A DNA stretch of 64,000 nucleotides, taken from contig JAQNBH010000012.1 of the NCBI GenBank assembly GCA_028752905.1, positions 21,520,570 through 21,584,569 of the forward strand. Direction: 5' to 3'. This document shows, in pieces, positions 24,900 through 35,524 of this stretch. Source of the stretch: Cladorhizidae sp. MBARI D1340-BT2 (lineage: Eukaryota > Porifera > Demospongiae > Poecilosclerida > Cladorhizidae). Each line of letters starts with the position of its first letter. The first letter of the stretch is position 1. Under the pieces are notes generated by a model, which was not told the DNA's origin, searched no databases, and saw nothing but the letters and a program-made list of their open reading frames with translations. Made by a program: the position numbers and the translations under genes.

Positions 24900-26500
24900 C
24901 TTTCCCCCCTATCTACATTATCATATTATCATGTGTATGTAAAGCTCTAATTAGCTTTTGCTACTGAGCTCATTTATCAAAAATAATCACCTAGCTAAAC
25001 TGTTGATGTGCAGTTGACCACCTGCTAGATTCTAGCATTCTTTGGTCGGACACTGCGTTAGCATTGGAATAGTGTTATATTTTCTTTGTGTTGTCTGGTT
25101 AACAACAAGACAGAACAAAATGGAAGGACGTAACGCAATGCAATGCTCTACTCTCCCATCGTCATGCTGAGAACTGGCCTTTAGGTAGGTACTACAATGC
25201 GAGTAGTTGGACAAGTGTAGTCACTGAAAATCAGTTTTCTTATTTTTCAACCCACAGCACTTTTAGTACATGCGCTTGAATATCTACTTGATTCTTTAGC
25301 GCATAAGAAAAACACTCATTTTATAGTCTTCCTCTTGCAATAGATATTTGTCTTGAACTTTACAATCAAGTGCCGTAACTGTTGTAAATTCAGACTCTCA
25401 GATTTCGAGAAACTCCACTTTTCCTGTTAACTTTGGCGTAGTTACACAGAACATTAAGAGAGCAACCTATCTCTTCAGCTATATTACAACTTCATACAGT
25501 GACGTGTGCAGAATCTGTGAGCTCCAAAATCGTAACCGCAAATTAAAAAATAAATGGTAGAGAAACTCCCCTCTCTGGATAAATAAATACGGACCCTTAC
25601 ATCTCAGTAATAGTTTGGAAAAATCCTTGCAACCATACCATTTGCGATATCATTTGAAATTAAGGTTAGTGTTTGAAATAAAACACAGAGCCACAGTGAG
25701 GTTGAATCTCATTAGAAATTACTATGCTTAGCAGTGAAAATAAAATGCTAACCAAATGTCTCTGGGGGCACCACAGCAGTAGGAGGGCTAGCAACAATAG
25801 GAAGATCAATGAAGCTGATGAAGCTCTGTCACTGCCCAATGCATCGTACCTAAAGATGAAAAAAATTTGCTCAGTTTTACCGCAGACTACCTGCGAGCAA
25901 GGAAGGAAAAATAGCCTTTGCAGTTCATGCTCTGCTCATTAACTGCACAGCATACTACAGCTAACTCACTATCAATGCCTTCCTCATTGCTAGAAAATTT
26001 CCATCCAAATTGTCAGCTCTAGTGAGAGTGCTAGGCTGGCTCAAAGGTAGGTCAGGCAGGACTACTCTGCCCAGCAATAGCAGAACTTCAAGGTCTACAC
26101 TGCTCTGGCCAAGGTCAGATGAGATACCATCCCTTCTTCATCACTGTTTTCACCCTCAGAGAGTCAGAAGTTGTCATCAAGCAGCCGAGAATATACATAC
26201 TCCAAGGTTAGTCGACTGGACATCTTGACCACTTTGAACTGAATTCTGAATGGTCAGTTCTTTTTAAAAATTCCCCTAGTTACCAAATGTCTACGGCCTA
26301 AATATATTTGGAAGGCATGTAATGGAAGAATTAAGATATTTTTGACCTTCATAGGATGCTTTTGAACTCTGCAATAATTTGTTATGGTCCTTTATAACTT
26401 GGAAAGGTTTTTTTCTGGGAAGTAACAATTTCTGGTGATGGTCTCATAACTTACTTCTGGCACATAGAATCGTATCGTGCTCTTGTCATCTATAATTAAA
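24900..26500. other. 1.6 kb without a recognisable gene, containing dispersed repeat pieces
   Basis: Near 25050-25150 a foldback-like stretch around TGTCTGGTTAACAACAAGAC resembles the sequence near 9200. At 25480-25545 there is a second diverged copy of the Penelope-like tail (GTGTGCAGAATCTGTGAGCT). Short plus-strand frames at 25724 and 26010 match nothing I know. Confidence 0.45.
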
Positions 26501-26519
26501 TAAATAATCTCTTCCACTT

Positions 26520-26700
26520 GTGTGTAAATAAAATTAAAAATAACAACAACAATAAAAATTATACTAAATAATAACAACAACAATAAGAATAAGAATAATA
26601 ACAGCAGCAGCAACAACAACACAGTAGCAACAACAACAACAACAATAATGATGACAATGACGCGACGATGACGACGATGATGATGATGATGATGATTTTC
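26520..26700. repeat. CAA/CAG/GAT low-complexity tract
   Basis: Runs of AACAACAACAA, CAGCAGCAG and GATGATGATGAT. The antisense frames (poly-Leu, poly-Cys, poly-His) are artefacts of this composition. Confidence 0.85.
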
Positions 26701-26959
26701 TGTCCCAGAATGCCCAGGACAGAGCAAGTTTCCTCTAATAATGATCTAAAAATATATAGAAACAACAGTACTATATATAAGAGTGTCCGACTGTTCAAGG
26801 AGGGGGAATGGGAGAAGAGAAAAGGTCATTCATCAGCTTGCTGCAACTTGGATGAAGGAATTTGAAGGAAGTTATAGAGGTAATAATAGTACATCCACAC
26901 TATCAGTAACTGATCAAACTGTCACACGCTATATTTTTATATTATAAGTGATTCTTATG

Positions 26960-27870
26960 CAAAATGCAGTGTGTGCTTATTTGATTTTGGCATGAGATGT
27001 GAGCACTCACGTGAAAGGGAAACAGCATAAAGATATGGCTAGGGCTTCTTCATCTAGTGAGTCTATTAGATCCATCTTTAGACCTCATATTTCATTGAGT
27101 GTTTTAAACCAGAGGCAATAGACTATATTTGTAGAACACATTCTCGCTTTTAAAGCTAGTGATCATGTGACCATGTTTCCAGATTCGTATGTGGCCATAA
27201 CAATTGCTTGTGGACGTACTAAGACTACGGCAATTTTAACAGAAGCATTGGCACCTCACTTGAGTAGACAAGCACTTGAAAACTTGGATAAATATGTCTT
27301 TTTTCTGTCATGATGGATGAATCTAACAATAGAGATAAATCGTGTATTATACTTATATTGATCTTTGATTATGATATAGGAGACATTTGAACAAAATTTC
27401 TAGACATGCCAATAGTAAATATAGGTACGGCTTGTTGTTTTATTGTTGTTGTTTTTTTATGCAAATACAAGGCAAATGCATAGGAATGGCAGTAATGGGA
27501 TGCACACATAACGTGAGGGCATTTACTGCATATTGTGGAAATGGATAGATTTAGCAGACTTTTTCAAAAGTCTGAAGAGAATACCACTTGTCAATTGTAG
27601 AGTAGGTTAGTTTGCCTGTATGCTTCCAACCTCCTGAAAACTGATGTCATCAAAGCAGCTGAAAATAACCTTAGCACTGTTAATTTAGGTCAATTGGCTG
27701 ATGAGAACTTTAGGCTGATACTTGGGTTCTTATTGCAGTTAGAGGAAGCAGATGACCCAAAGAGCTGTTAGAAAAGTTACAATCGAGAAGATGCATATAT
27801 AGGAAATTTTGCTTTGGCGACTCTCTTGAAATATTTGGAAATTAGTAATCCAGAATCTGTATGTTTCTCC
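26960..27870 (+). pseudogene. hAT-like transposase remnant (zinc-finger N-terminus to mid domain)
   Basis: HVKGKQHKDMARASSSSESI (about 27010-27070) resembles the end of an N-terminal zinc finger of the BED/ZBED kind. SDHVTMFPDSYVAITIACGR and TEALAPHLSRQALENL follow (27160-27290). The frame then changes at a block that would read as the acidic MMDESN motif of hAT transposases. Later VNLGQLADENFRLILGFLLQ and LLKYLEISNPESV (to about 27865) match middle and distal parts. Frameshifts and stops inactivate it. The sequence changes abruptly near 27865 into a LINE. Confidence 0.68.
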
Positions 27871-28760
27871 GCAGTATTTTCCCTTTCAAAAATACCTCCT
27901 CACCTGACCCTGTATCTTCTGGTGTCCCTCAGGACATAATCCTCGCCTCTTTATCATTTTTGTCAATGGTGTGTAATTTATACTTGTCTGTCTCATCTAA
28001 GCTTATTCTCTACGCCGATGATATCCTTCTTTTTTTAACCACTTTTTTTAACCACCAATATACTCATTCTGATTTTTCACTTTGAGAAAGACCTAAACTG
28101 TATCACTGACTGGCTCACTTCCCAATCTCTCACACTTAATTCTATGAAATCTCATTTCTTACAAATGATGCTACAAGTTTTATAAACAATCTCTTTTACT
28201 AAGTTTCTGCCAACTCTGTATCACTGGTTTCTCCAATGCAGTTAGTTACCGAGTGTTCAAGTACCTGGGAATCATCTTATCTTTATCTCTATCCTAGACA
28301 AATCTCATTTTTTACATAGACCCATGAATTACTTAGTCACCGTCATTTCTACTGCTGTTCAGATACTTTTACTCTTCTTCGCCTACATTTCTCTTATCCA
28401 TCCTTATTTGCTTTCCTGCAATCATCTTACTTTTTGTCAGATTATAATACTTCGCCTGTAAATTATGTAGTAAACATTGGTCCTTGGCCTACCCTTCTCT
28501 TCTCATCAAGCTTCATTTTCCATCACTATCCTCTCACTGCCGTAATGTCAAACTTATCTTTTTCTTCATTATTCTTCATTATAAACCTCCCATCATGTCA
28601 ACCCACTCCCTGCTATATACAATGTCCAATCCTTCCACCCCTGTAATAATCTGCTAATCTCTCATTTTTCTCTGCCGCTACTAGGCTCTGGAACTCTCCC
28701 CCAATTATCACTTGGACAATTATTAAGTACTGTATTTAACATTCTCCTTACCAACACTTT
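27866..28760 (+). pseudogene. LINE reverse-transcriptase remnant with YADD box
   Basis: DPVSSGVPQDIILASLSF and LYLSVSSKLILYADDILLFL (27910-28035) are the palm blocks; the catalytic YADD is intact. FEKDLNCITDWLTSQSLTLN (about 28080-28140) is the next block after a frameshift. Degraded thumb sequence continues to about 28760. The 5' half is absent, consistent with a 5'-truncated insertion, and its left edge abuts the hAT remnant. Confidence 0.8.
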
Positions 28761-28764
28761 GACT

Positions 28765-29940
28765 TTTAACTACACTATAATCACCTTTAATATGTTCCTC
28801 TATATATTAATTTTGTTTATTTCTTTATTTTTGCTCTTCATATTAGCCTTTTTGCTATTATGACTTAATAAAAAAATAAAGCTACACTGACCGTAATAAT
28901 CATACTCTCCCAACATTTCGACGAGATTGGCTAGCCTTCACTAGATCTATTTTATTTTATTATAATATATAGCATGGGTGGATTGACCTGAAAAGCAATC
29001 TAGATTGCACCATAAAGACCATAACCAGCCTTCAGCATTTGGAATCACACTCTACTGGTATAAGGTCATATAACTGGTTGTGGTCAACACGAGCCAGTTC
29101 CGTTCGTTTTTAATCGTGCTGCATTGTGATTTTCAAGAGAACCATTAGAAAGCTTATAAATTGGCCACCATGCTAAAAATTAGCATTCTCTCATATATAC
29201 TCTCAGTTGAAATTACAAGGACCTCAATAATTGTTTACTCGCTCAACAAAATGCTCCAGCCTTCACCAGGAATACCACATTTCAAAATATTTGTTGTTTT
29301 TGTTTTACTTTCTCCGAGACCGCTACACATTCTTGGATTGAAAATGGTCAAGACAAATCTAAGGAGTAACTGCTATATAGGCCGAGCAAAAGCTCCCTAT
29401 AATTACTTATGAATTTTACAGTACATTTGTGAGAATGTGAGTGATATATACGATGAAGATGTTGACTTTTAATTGTACCGTTGGCATAACAATAAGATCT
29501 ACTGAAAGCCATTATAGATTAGGAGAGTGGGGGACAATGGCAGCTACATAGCTATATATGATTTAGGTATAATTATAGTACATGGATCTTGAGGCTGAGC
29601 AAAAGCTATAGTGGCTGCTACATAACTATGATATAATAATGTAGGGACTTCGAGGCCAAGCAAAAGCTCCAGTATATAATGGCCGCGTTATAATAATAAG
29701 TACAGCACAGGATCATGCACACTACTTGGGTATATATATACCTGCCAACGAGATTTGTTGTTCCAGTCCAAATGTCGGGCATTACATATATACCACATAA
29801 ACAAAATCCAAGACCATATTCTTGGCTTTTTCTTAGTGTATTATTATAGCAAAGACGAGTTAAAGCTCGGCTACAATGTAATTTTTGAAGATACAAGATA
29901 CGTTTATTTGGAAGGAAAATCGGGAGAAAGGGTACAGGTA
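28765..29940. other. No recognisable gene; repeat-derived DNA
   Basis: Minus-strand TAGTGAAGGCTAGCC and CGAAATGTTGG (about 28950-28903) resemble the Penelope-associated motif near 9052. Around 29370-29700 the phrase GCAAAAGCT recurs three times in diverged copies (GGCCGAGCAAAAGCTCC and similar), suggesting an old tandem repeat. No host gene is seen. Confidence 0.45.
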
Positions 29941-29942
29941 TA

Positions 29943-29986
29943 TACATTAATGTCTGGTTGTATGGGTATTAGTCTGGTTGTACGGG
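29943..29986 (+). repeat. Left stub of the 20-bp minisatellite
   Basis: GGTATTAGTCTGGTTGTACG units occur just left of the hAT element and resume at its right end, so the transposon sits inside this array. Confidence 0.85.
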
Positions 29987-30633
29987 CAGGGTTGTATACA
30001 GAAATTTTGCCAAGGGGGGGCGAACTTGAGATATGGAAAAATAAGGGGGGGCGGAGAGCCTGGATGGTGCGGAAAGGGGACGTGCACCCTGGGCTTCCGC
30101 GTGGAGTACGAAAGTGTTTTACCCACAGGTATTTTTGCAGTACTAACTGTATATATAGCTGCTACTTATGATGGCATGCACTTTTTCTAAAATCTTTAGT
30201 ACAACATTCCATCTTAAATATTTGCTGAAGTTGCATGCTACGGCAATCAGCATATATAGATTAGATATAGTCACTTGTCACTCGTATAATGGAGGTGGGC
30301 TTTTGTGAAATCGAATTATGTTGCATTCCATGCATTTTCTTACAAAATCATGGACAACAGGTTTCATACACAATTTTTCTCTAGTTCTCTAGGGGGGGGG
30401 GGGGGGGGGGGTGGAAATGGTTGGTCACTTGGTGCCCTAATTTTTGTTAATATTTTCTTAACATGTTCATAAGTCGTAAAAGGGGGGTCTGGGGGGAAGA
30501 TCCCCCCATATTTTTTTTTGCTTTTACAATGTCTGAGGATAGCTATTTTGACTGACTACCAATGGCATTATGCTATACCGAACTATGGCTAGACTGTATA
30601 TATTTCTCATGATATTGTAGCTGCTTGGAAAAA

Positions 30634-30688
30634 GGAGAGCATGTGTCATGACACGATGACATCACACACCACCACGTGCTCTCCTTTG
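30634..30688. promoter_or_regulatory. Inverted repeat with E-box upstream of the transposase
   Basis: AAAGGAGAGCATGTG and CACGTGCTCTCCTTT form near-perfect arms around about 25 bases. The CACGTG core is a palindromic E-box. It may be a regulatory or transposase-binding site; this is inference from layout only. Confidence 0.45.
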
Positions 30689-30893
30689 TAGGTTTGTCAC
30701 TTCTTTTGTTTCTCCTTCTTTCCCACTCCCTCTCTCTCAGTATTTTTAACTCAGTCCATTATGTCATGGTCTTAAAGTCATCACACACCACCACGTGTTC
30801 TCCTTTGTAGGTTTGTCACTTCTTCAGTTCCCTCCTTCTTTCCCACTCTCTCTCAGTATTTTTAACTCAGTCCATTATGTCATGGTCTTAAAG
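30661..30893 (+). repeat. 119-bp direct duplication in the transposase promoter
   Basis: A unit starting ATCACACACCACCACGTG at 30661 is repeated at 30780 with high identity, including TTTAACTCAGTCCATTATGT and CATGGTCTTAAAGTC. It lies immediately upstream of the TATA box, so it probably doubles upstream promoter elements. Confidence 0.85.
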
Positions 30894-30897
30894 TCTC

Positions 30898-30905
30898 TAT
30901 AAAAG
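30898..30905 (+). promoter_or_regulatory. TATA box of the hAT transposase
   Basis: TATAAAAG lies 33 bp upstream of the transposase start codon (30939), right after the duplicated upstream block. The spacing implies a very short 5' untranslated region. Confidence 0.6.
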
Positions 30906-30938
30906 AAACCTTACTAGCTGATTTCTCTTCATATTAAT

Positions 30939-33125
30939 ATGGATATTCGCTCATACTTTGCAAGTACTTCTCAAGCCTCTTCTCATGCTAATAGCAGCGA
31001 TAGCGAAGATAGCAGAACAGATAGCTCTGAGCATGTCGAGGCATCTAGTCCTAGCCTTAGTCCTCCACCTTCAAAGAAAAGCAAGCAAAACAAACACCGC
31101 TCTTCTGTATCCACGAAGAGAAAATACTCTAAGAGCTGGGAGAAAGATTTCAGTTGGCTCTATTATGACGAGGATAGCGATGGTGCCTTTTGCAAGGTTT
31201 GCAAGCAATCTGGTCTGCAGCGTACTGGAGGAGTGTGGGTCACACAACCTTGCAGAAATTGGAAGAAAGCTGTTGAAAAAATGAAAGCTCATGCGAGAAG
31301 TGACTTCCATATCCATGCAACTCAAGCTCTTTTTGCAGCTAAAGGAGCAGCCAAAGGTGGAACAGTTGTACAGCAACTCCAGAATGTTTTAGCTCGCAAA
31401 AGAGCTCAGAACAGAGCTGCAGTGAAGTGCCTGATCCTACTCACTCATTTTCTTACGAAAGAACAAGTTGCACATTCGACAAAATTTGAGAAGCTGGTTG
31501 ACGTGGTGGTTCGATGTGGCAGCCAACATTTGAAGCAATTCTTAGAAACTGCACCAAGAAATGCTGTGTACACATCAAGAGTGGCTGTGGTTGAATTCAT
31601 TGAATCATTGGGGACATGGGTGGAGGAGTCGATTCTGAAGCGACTTCAAAAGGCACCTATGTACAGCCTCATGGCAGATGAGTGCACAGATGTCACCAAC
31701 GTAGAAGAATTGTCTGTGTTTTGCCGCTGGGAGGAAGATGGTGTACCAGTAGAGTGCTTTCTGGAGCTTATTCCATTGAAGAAGGCTGATGCAGAGACCA
31801 TCTATTCTAATCTCATCGATTGTTTAAAGAAGAAAGGTCTACAAGTCGGAAGAATAGTTGGATTGGGATTTGATGGAGCTGCAACTTTTTCTGGACGAAA
31901 GACCGGGGTTCAGGCACGTATCAAGAAACATACTCCTCACGCTCTGTTTATACACTGCCACTGTCACTTACTGCAGTTGGCTTGTGTGCAAGCTGCCAAT
32001 AAAACTCCTGGAATTGCTCATGTTTACAGAACATTGACTACTCTTTGGAAGCATTTTCGCAATTCCCCCAAGCGAGCAGAGTGTCTGAAGGAGGTACAGC
32101 ACGTTCTTGAACTTCCAGAAATGAAAGTGATCAAGCCATCTGACACACGCTGGCTGGCACATGAAAGGTGTGTCAAAGCTGTCAAAGCAAGTTATTCTGC
32201 AATTGTAATCACCATTGGGAACATCTACGAGACGTCCCACGAGCCAGAAGCTCTTGGAATCCATGGTGCCCTCTGCAAATTGTCTACGATTGCAGCTATA
32301 TAGTTGCTTGATTTCACTCTACCACAAGTAGCCAAGCTCAGCAAAGCACTTCAGGCAGAGCAGCTTGACCTCTCGTTGATATCATTCCTTGTTGATGCTA
32401 CTGTTAAATCCTTGGATGATGCAGTTTTGCCTGGAGCGAACTGGGTGTTGGAGCTTCTTGAAAACGTTGAAGACTTGAAGTCATCTACAAAGGTGTCTAT
32501 TGACGCTGATAAAATACTTTCGTTCCAGAATGTTGTTGGTAAGCCTTTTGTTGCTGATTTAAAGGCCAACATAACAAGCCGATTTTCTTCATCCAACGCT
32601 GTTGTATCAGCATTGTCTATATTCGATCCACGGAAAGTTCCAAAACCAGATTCAGTATCTTTTCCCACTTATGGAGACACGTCTGTTGAGAAACTGATTG
32701 CTCACTACGGAGAAGATAGAGATGCAGAAACATTGGATGGAGAAGAAACAGTGAAGACAGCCATGATTTCCACTGAAATACTTACAGAGTGGAAAACATT
32801 CCGCCAGCTGTTAGTCAAGCAACCACGGGATACTACTGCATCACAGCTGAAAGAACTTGTTTCAAACGACATGCTCAAGGCCATGTTTCCCAATTTGCAC
32901 AAGATTGCCTCCATCTGCTTATCGATTCCAGTTTCTACTGCTTCTGTGGAGAGAAGCTTCTCACAGATGAAGATGATCAAGACTCGTTTGCGTAATTCTC
33001 TAAGTGACTGCAGCCTTTCTCACCTTATGAGGATTGCTATAGAGGCACCAGAAGTACTCTCTGAGAGCGACCTTGAAGAGATTGTGGACGTATGGCAGAG
33101 AAAACCAAGAAGAACCTCAGTTTGA
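30939..33125 (+). pseudogene. hAT transposase with one nonsense codon
   Basis: The transposase would cut and paste the surrounding element. It reads 454 codons from ATG 30939, then a TAG at 32301-32303, then 273 more codons in the same frame to 33125. An acidic Ser-rich N-terminus is followed by a TTF/BED-like zinc finger (C85, C88, H118, H124; WEKDFSWLYYDED before it). MADECTD (D247) and GLGFDGAATFSG (D312) are the first two expected catalytic acidic positions. The FIHCHCHLLQLA block is followed by downstream ANWVLELLE. The C-terminus has the dimerisation block SIPVSTASVERSFSQMKMIK. Apart from the stop, no frameshift is visible, so inactivation is recent, or the stop is a sequence error or read through. 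The start is supported by the TATA box just upstream. Confidence 0.92.
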
Positions 33126-33293
33126 CATTCCTATCATTTGAACCTGATATCATAAGCTTATTACACCTTTCTTGTATTACACCTTTCTTGACATTATTAA
33201 AAAAAAAATCTCTAATTTCAAGGGGGGGGGCGAGAATGATACAAGGGGGGGCGAATGCCCCCCCCCCCCCGCCCCCCCCTAAATACACCCCTG

Positions 33294-33530
33294 TACGGGT
33301 ATTAGTCTGGTTGTACTGGTATTAGTCTGGTTGTACGGGTATTAGTCTGGTTGTATGGGTATTAGTCTGGTTGTATGGGTATTAGTCTGGTTGTATATAC
33401 GGGTATTAGTCTGGTTGTACGGGTATTAGTCTGGTTGTATGGGTATTAGTCTGGTTGTATGGGTATTAGTCTGGTTGTACGGGTATTAGTCTGGTTGTAC
33501 GGGTATTAGTCTGGTTGTATGGGTAGTCTG
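33294..33530 (+). repeat. 20-bp minisatellite, about 12 copies
   Basis: The unit GGTATTAGTCTGGTTGTACG has TGTAT and TGTAC variants and one shortened last copy. It is the right part of the array split by the hAT element. Confidence 0.93.
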
Positions 33531-34030
33531 GTTGCCTCTTGTTGTATTTTTTAAATGAGAACTCTTCAGTTACTTGCATAAAGTTATGAAAATAGTTTGA
33601 TTCAGAGTTGTTAAAGAGTTGTTAACTACTTATTTTTGGGTTGCAATTTGATAGTTTAACTTCAATTATGTTGGTAGTAATAACTAGTATTAGTACCCCA
33701 CTTTCCAAATTCTTGAGAAAGGGGTATCCAAATAAATTTTTTAAAAACGTTGGTAGCCAAATCACCGCATGTTATAGGTTTTGAGTTACAAATTTGAGAC
33801 CATGGATGAGATATCCATTACCATCAGCAAGTAAAATATCTTTATCTTGCCTTCTCTCCTCCACCCTCATCTCATAGTAATGATACGCTCCTTCCCAAAG
33901 AAAACTTAAGATTTTTTTGAAAAATGAGCTCAGTAGCAAAAGCTCTTCTGAACATCTGCATGGAGGTTGTTATTGAAGCAAGAGGTTATGACCAATATCA
34001 GCTTTGATTTATCCCACCAAAACAAGCCTG
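33531..34030. other. Spacer downstream of ADAT2
   Basis: AT-rich sequence between the hAT right flank and the ADAT2 stop codon. It may hold the ADAT2 3' untranslated region on the minus strand, but I do not see a canonical minus-strand polyadenylation signal close to the stop. Confidence 0.4.
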
Positions 34031-34035
34031 CAACA

Positions 34036-34569
34036 CTACTTCTGTGATGTTTCATATCTTGTATTGGGATTGGGTCCTTCGTAAAAGTTCTGGAGTAACT
34101 CCATTGCCCTAGCAATCACACCTTCACAAACACTTGACCTTGCATTGAGACAATGCAATGAAGATTCAGCACAGCAATATCGGACATCCAAAACTGAACC
34201 ACATCCACCAAAACGATTGTTGCGACACCCAAAAACCACATCGACCAATCCTATAGTCCTTAGAGCAAATGCACACATTATGCATGGCTCAACTGTGACA
34301 AAAATACTTGCAGATGCACAGACACGCTCCCACGACATCCCTGTGTCTTTGCAGTACTCCATCACGTGATCAACCGCAACCATCTCTGCATGCCGAGTTG
34401 CGTTTTTGGTCATATTGACTTCATTGCACCCCCTGGCTACGACTGCTCCTTTGTGCACTACCACGCAGCCAACTGGAACCTCTTGATGCCCAAGTGCAAA
34501 CTCTGCCATCTCGAAAGCCTTCCCCATGAAATACTCTTCACTCTTTTCCTCTTCTAGTTGAGTAGTCAT
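34036..34569 (-). CDS. ADAT2: tRNA adenosine deaminase catalytic subunit ADAT2 (TAD2-like)
   Basis: This is the catalytic subunit of the ADAT2-ADAT3 heterodimer, which converts adenosine 34 to inosine in tRNA anticodons so that wobble decoding works. It is expected in nucleus and cytosol. The single 177-residue frame has the deaminase zinc signature: H60-A61-E62 (ATRHAEMVA), with E62 as the proton shuttle, and P95-C96-x2-C99 (VEPCIMCAFAL). The preceding VPVGCVVV and GCNEVN blocks and the later FGCRNNRFGGCGSVL block are typical of the TadA/ADAT2 family. Human ADAT2 is about 190 residues, so this is full length. The first ATG (34569) is chosen; M15 is a possible alternative. No intron is visible, which is unusual for an animal gene and could mean retrocopy origin or true intronlessness. 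No inactivating change is seen. The partner ADAT3 is not in the window. Confidence 0.95.
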   Translation of the reverse strand: MTTQLEEEKSEEYFMGKAFEMAEFALGHQEVPVGCVVVHKGAVVARGCNEVNMTKNATRHAEMVAVDHVMEYCKDTGMSWERVCASASIFVTVEPCIMCAFALRTIGLVDVVFGCRNNRFGGCGSVLDVRYCCAESSLHCLNARSSVCEGVIARAMELLQNFYEGPNPNTRYETSQK

Positions 34570-35030
34570 AGCGACCTTTTACCCTCTCCACGAGAACTTA
34601 ACGCGCGATGGGCTCAGGCGGCCCATTGTTCTCAATCATTCGTTTACTCCACATCAAAGCCTAGCTGACAGCTGTTCGCTCTATAGACCCGGATGTTCGG
34701 TGGGAAAGGACTCCTATCATTTCCTTGCTTTGCATTTTGCTGCCGGAGTTTGAAACAGTGCAGATTTTGGAGATATCGTCTAACAAGATCTTCCTACTTC
34801 TTGCATTTTACTTCGCTGCTGTTGTTGGCTGCAGCTAGGTGGTGCAGATTGTGGAGATATCACCTAGACTGTTGCTGTTCAAGCATAAAAGGCTAGTTTT
34901 TCGTAACTTATTATATCTGTTTTTCTCTGATTGGTAGCTATATTATATATAATTATACATATCTAGTTCTCTATGGTTTATACATATGTATGTTCAGTGG
35001 TGTTTACGTGAGCAATGCCTACCTGTTAAC
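34570..35030. other. Region upstream of ADAT2
   Basis: A CG-richer patch (ACGCGCGATGGGCTCAGGCG near 34602) sits close to the ADAT2 start, consistent with a TATA-less promoter. TGCAGATT(T/G)TGGAGATATC occurs twice (about 34760 and 34845), a diverged short duplication. A plus-strand 67-codon frame there has no known match. Confidence 0.35.
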
Positions 35031-35034
35031 TTTT

Positions 35035-35053
35035 GGGGGGGGGGGGGGGGGGA
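35035..35053 (+). repeat. Homopolymeric G run
   Basis: About 17 consecutive G bases. Similar G runs elsewhere in the window lie in hAT ends, but no terminal repeat is seen beside this one. Confidence 0.8.
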
Positions 35054-35439
35054 TTTTAAGATGGTGGTGTCATAATCTGACGTCTGTCAGGTCTGATATG
35101 CACTAAGTTTCCTATGCTAAAGAGATCTCAATTTTAGATGCAGCCTTCTCTCTCTCTCTATTAACCTGTAGGAGTGTAGGAGTGTAGGTGTTCAACAAGG
35201 GCCCGACTCTGTACCTTTGCTACCAAATGCTTTACACAAAATGTGATGCAAGTGCTCCTCTCCTCATTTTTAGGGTGGAGACGAGTGCCTTCCAGCTATT
35301 GGAGCAAAATAGAGCTTCTTTCGGTTAAAAAGGGGAGATTTCTCACCAAAAGCCATTTTCTGTCATTTAAAGAGTAGAAACAGTGCCATAATGTTGAATA
35401 GGATTTCATCCAAGCCTTCACCTCACCAGCTTCCCTGCT

Positions 35440-35520
35440 TTTACCTGGTAGTCACCCATCCAAGTGCTAAGCTGACCAGTGCTGCTTAACTTCAGCCTCC
35501 ACAGTAACTGACCTATCACT
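35440..35520 (-). repeat. 5S rRNA-like fragment (5S pseudogene or 5S-derived SINE)
   Basis: Read on the minus strand, TTGGATGGGTGACTACCAGG corresponds to the 5S rRNA 3' half with its internal promoter (box C region). GAAGTTAAGCAGC upstream corresponds to the box A region (GAAGCTAAGCAG in most animals). Order and spacing match 5S rRNA, but the middle and the 5' end are diverged. It is either a stray pseudogene or the head of a 5S-derived SINE (SINE3 type). No SINE body was identified. Confidence 0.68.
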
Positions 35521-35524
35521 GGGG

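Larger units (their letters stand above)
29987..33293 (+). mobile_element. hAT-superfamily DNA transposon, nearly intact
   Basis: The left end begins CAGGGTTGTATACAG and the right end, as reverse complement, begins CAGGGGTGTATTTAG; both are imperfect terminal inverted repeats. TACGGG directly flanks both sides, a 6-bp duplication; including a shared TG it can also be read as 8 bp (TGTACGGG). The element carries one transposase ORF with a single stop, long G/C homopolymers near both ends (for example 30391-30410 and 33219-33286), and a promoter-like region. It is inserted in a 20-bp minisatellite. Shorter relatives occur at 36182 and possibly 49561. Confidence 0.88.

Noticed and set aside
26392..26798. 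Leu/Val-rich and Cys-rich minus-strand frames
   Set aside because: They come from CAA/CAG/GAT simple sequence.
30939..33125. hAT transposase as a host-domesticated gene
   Set aside because: Terminal inverted repeats and flanking duplications are still present, so it is an ordinary transposon copy.
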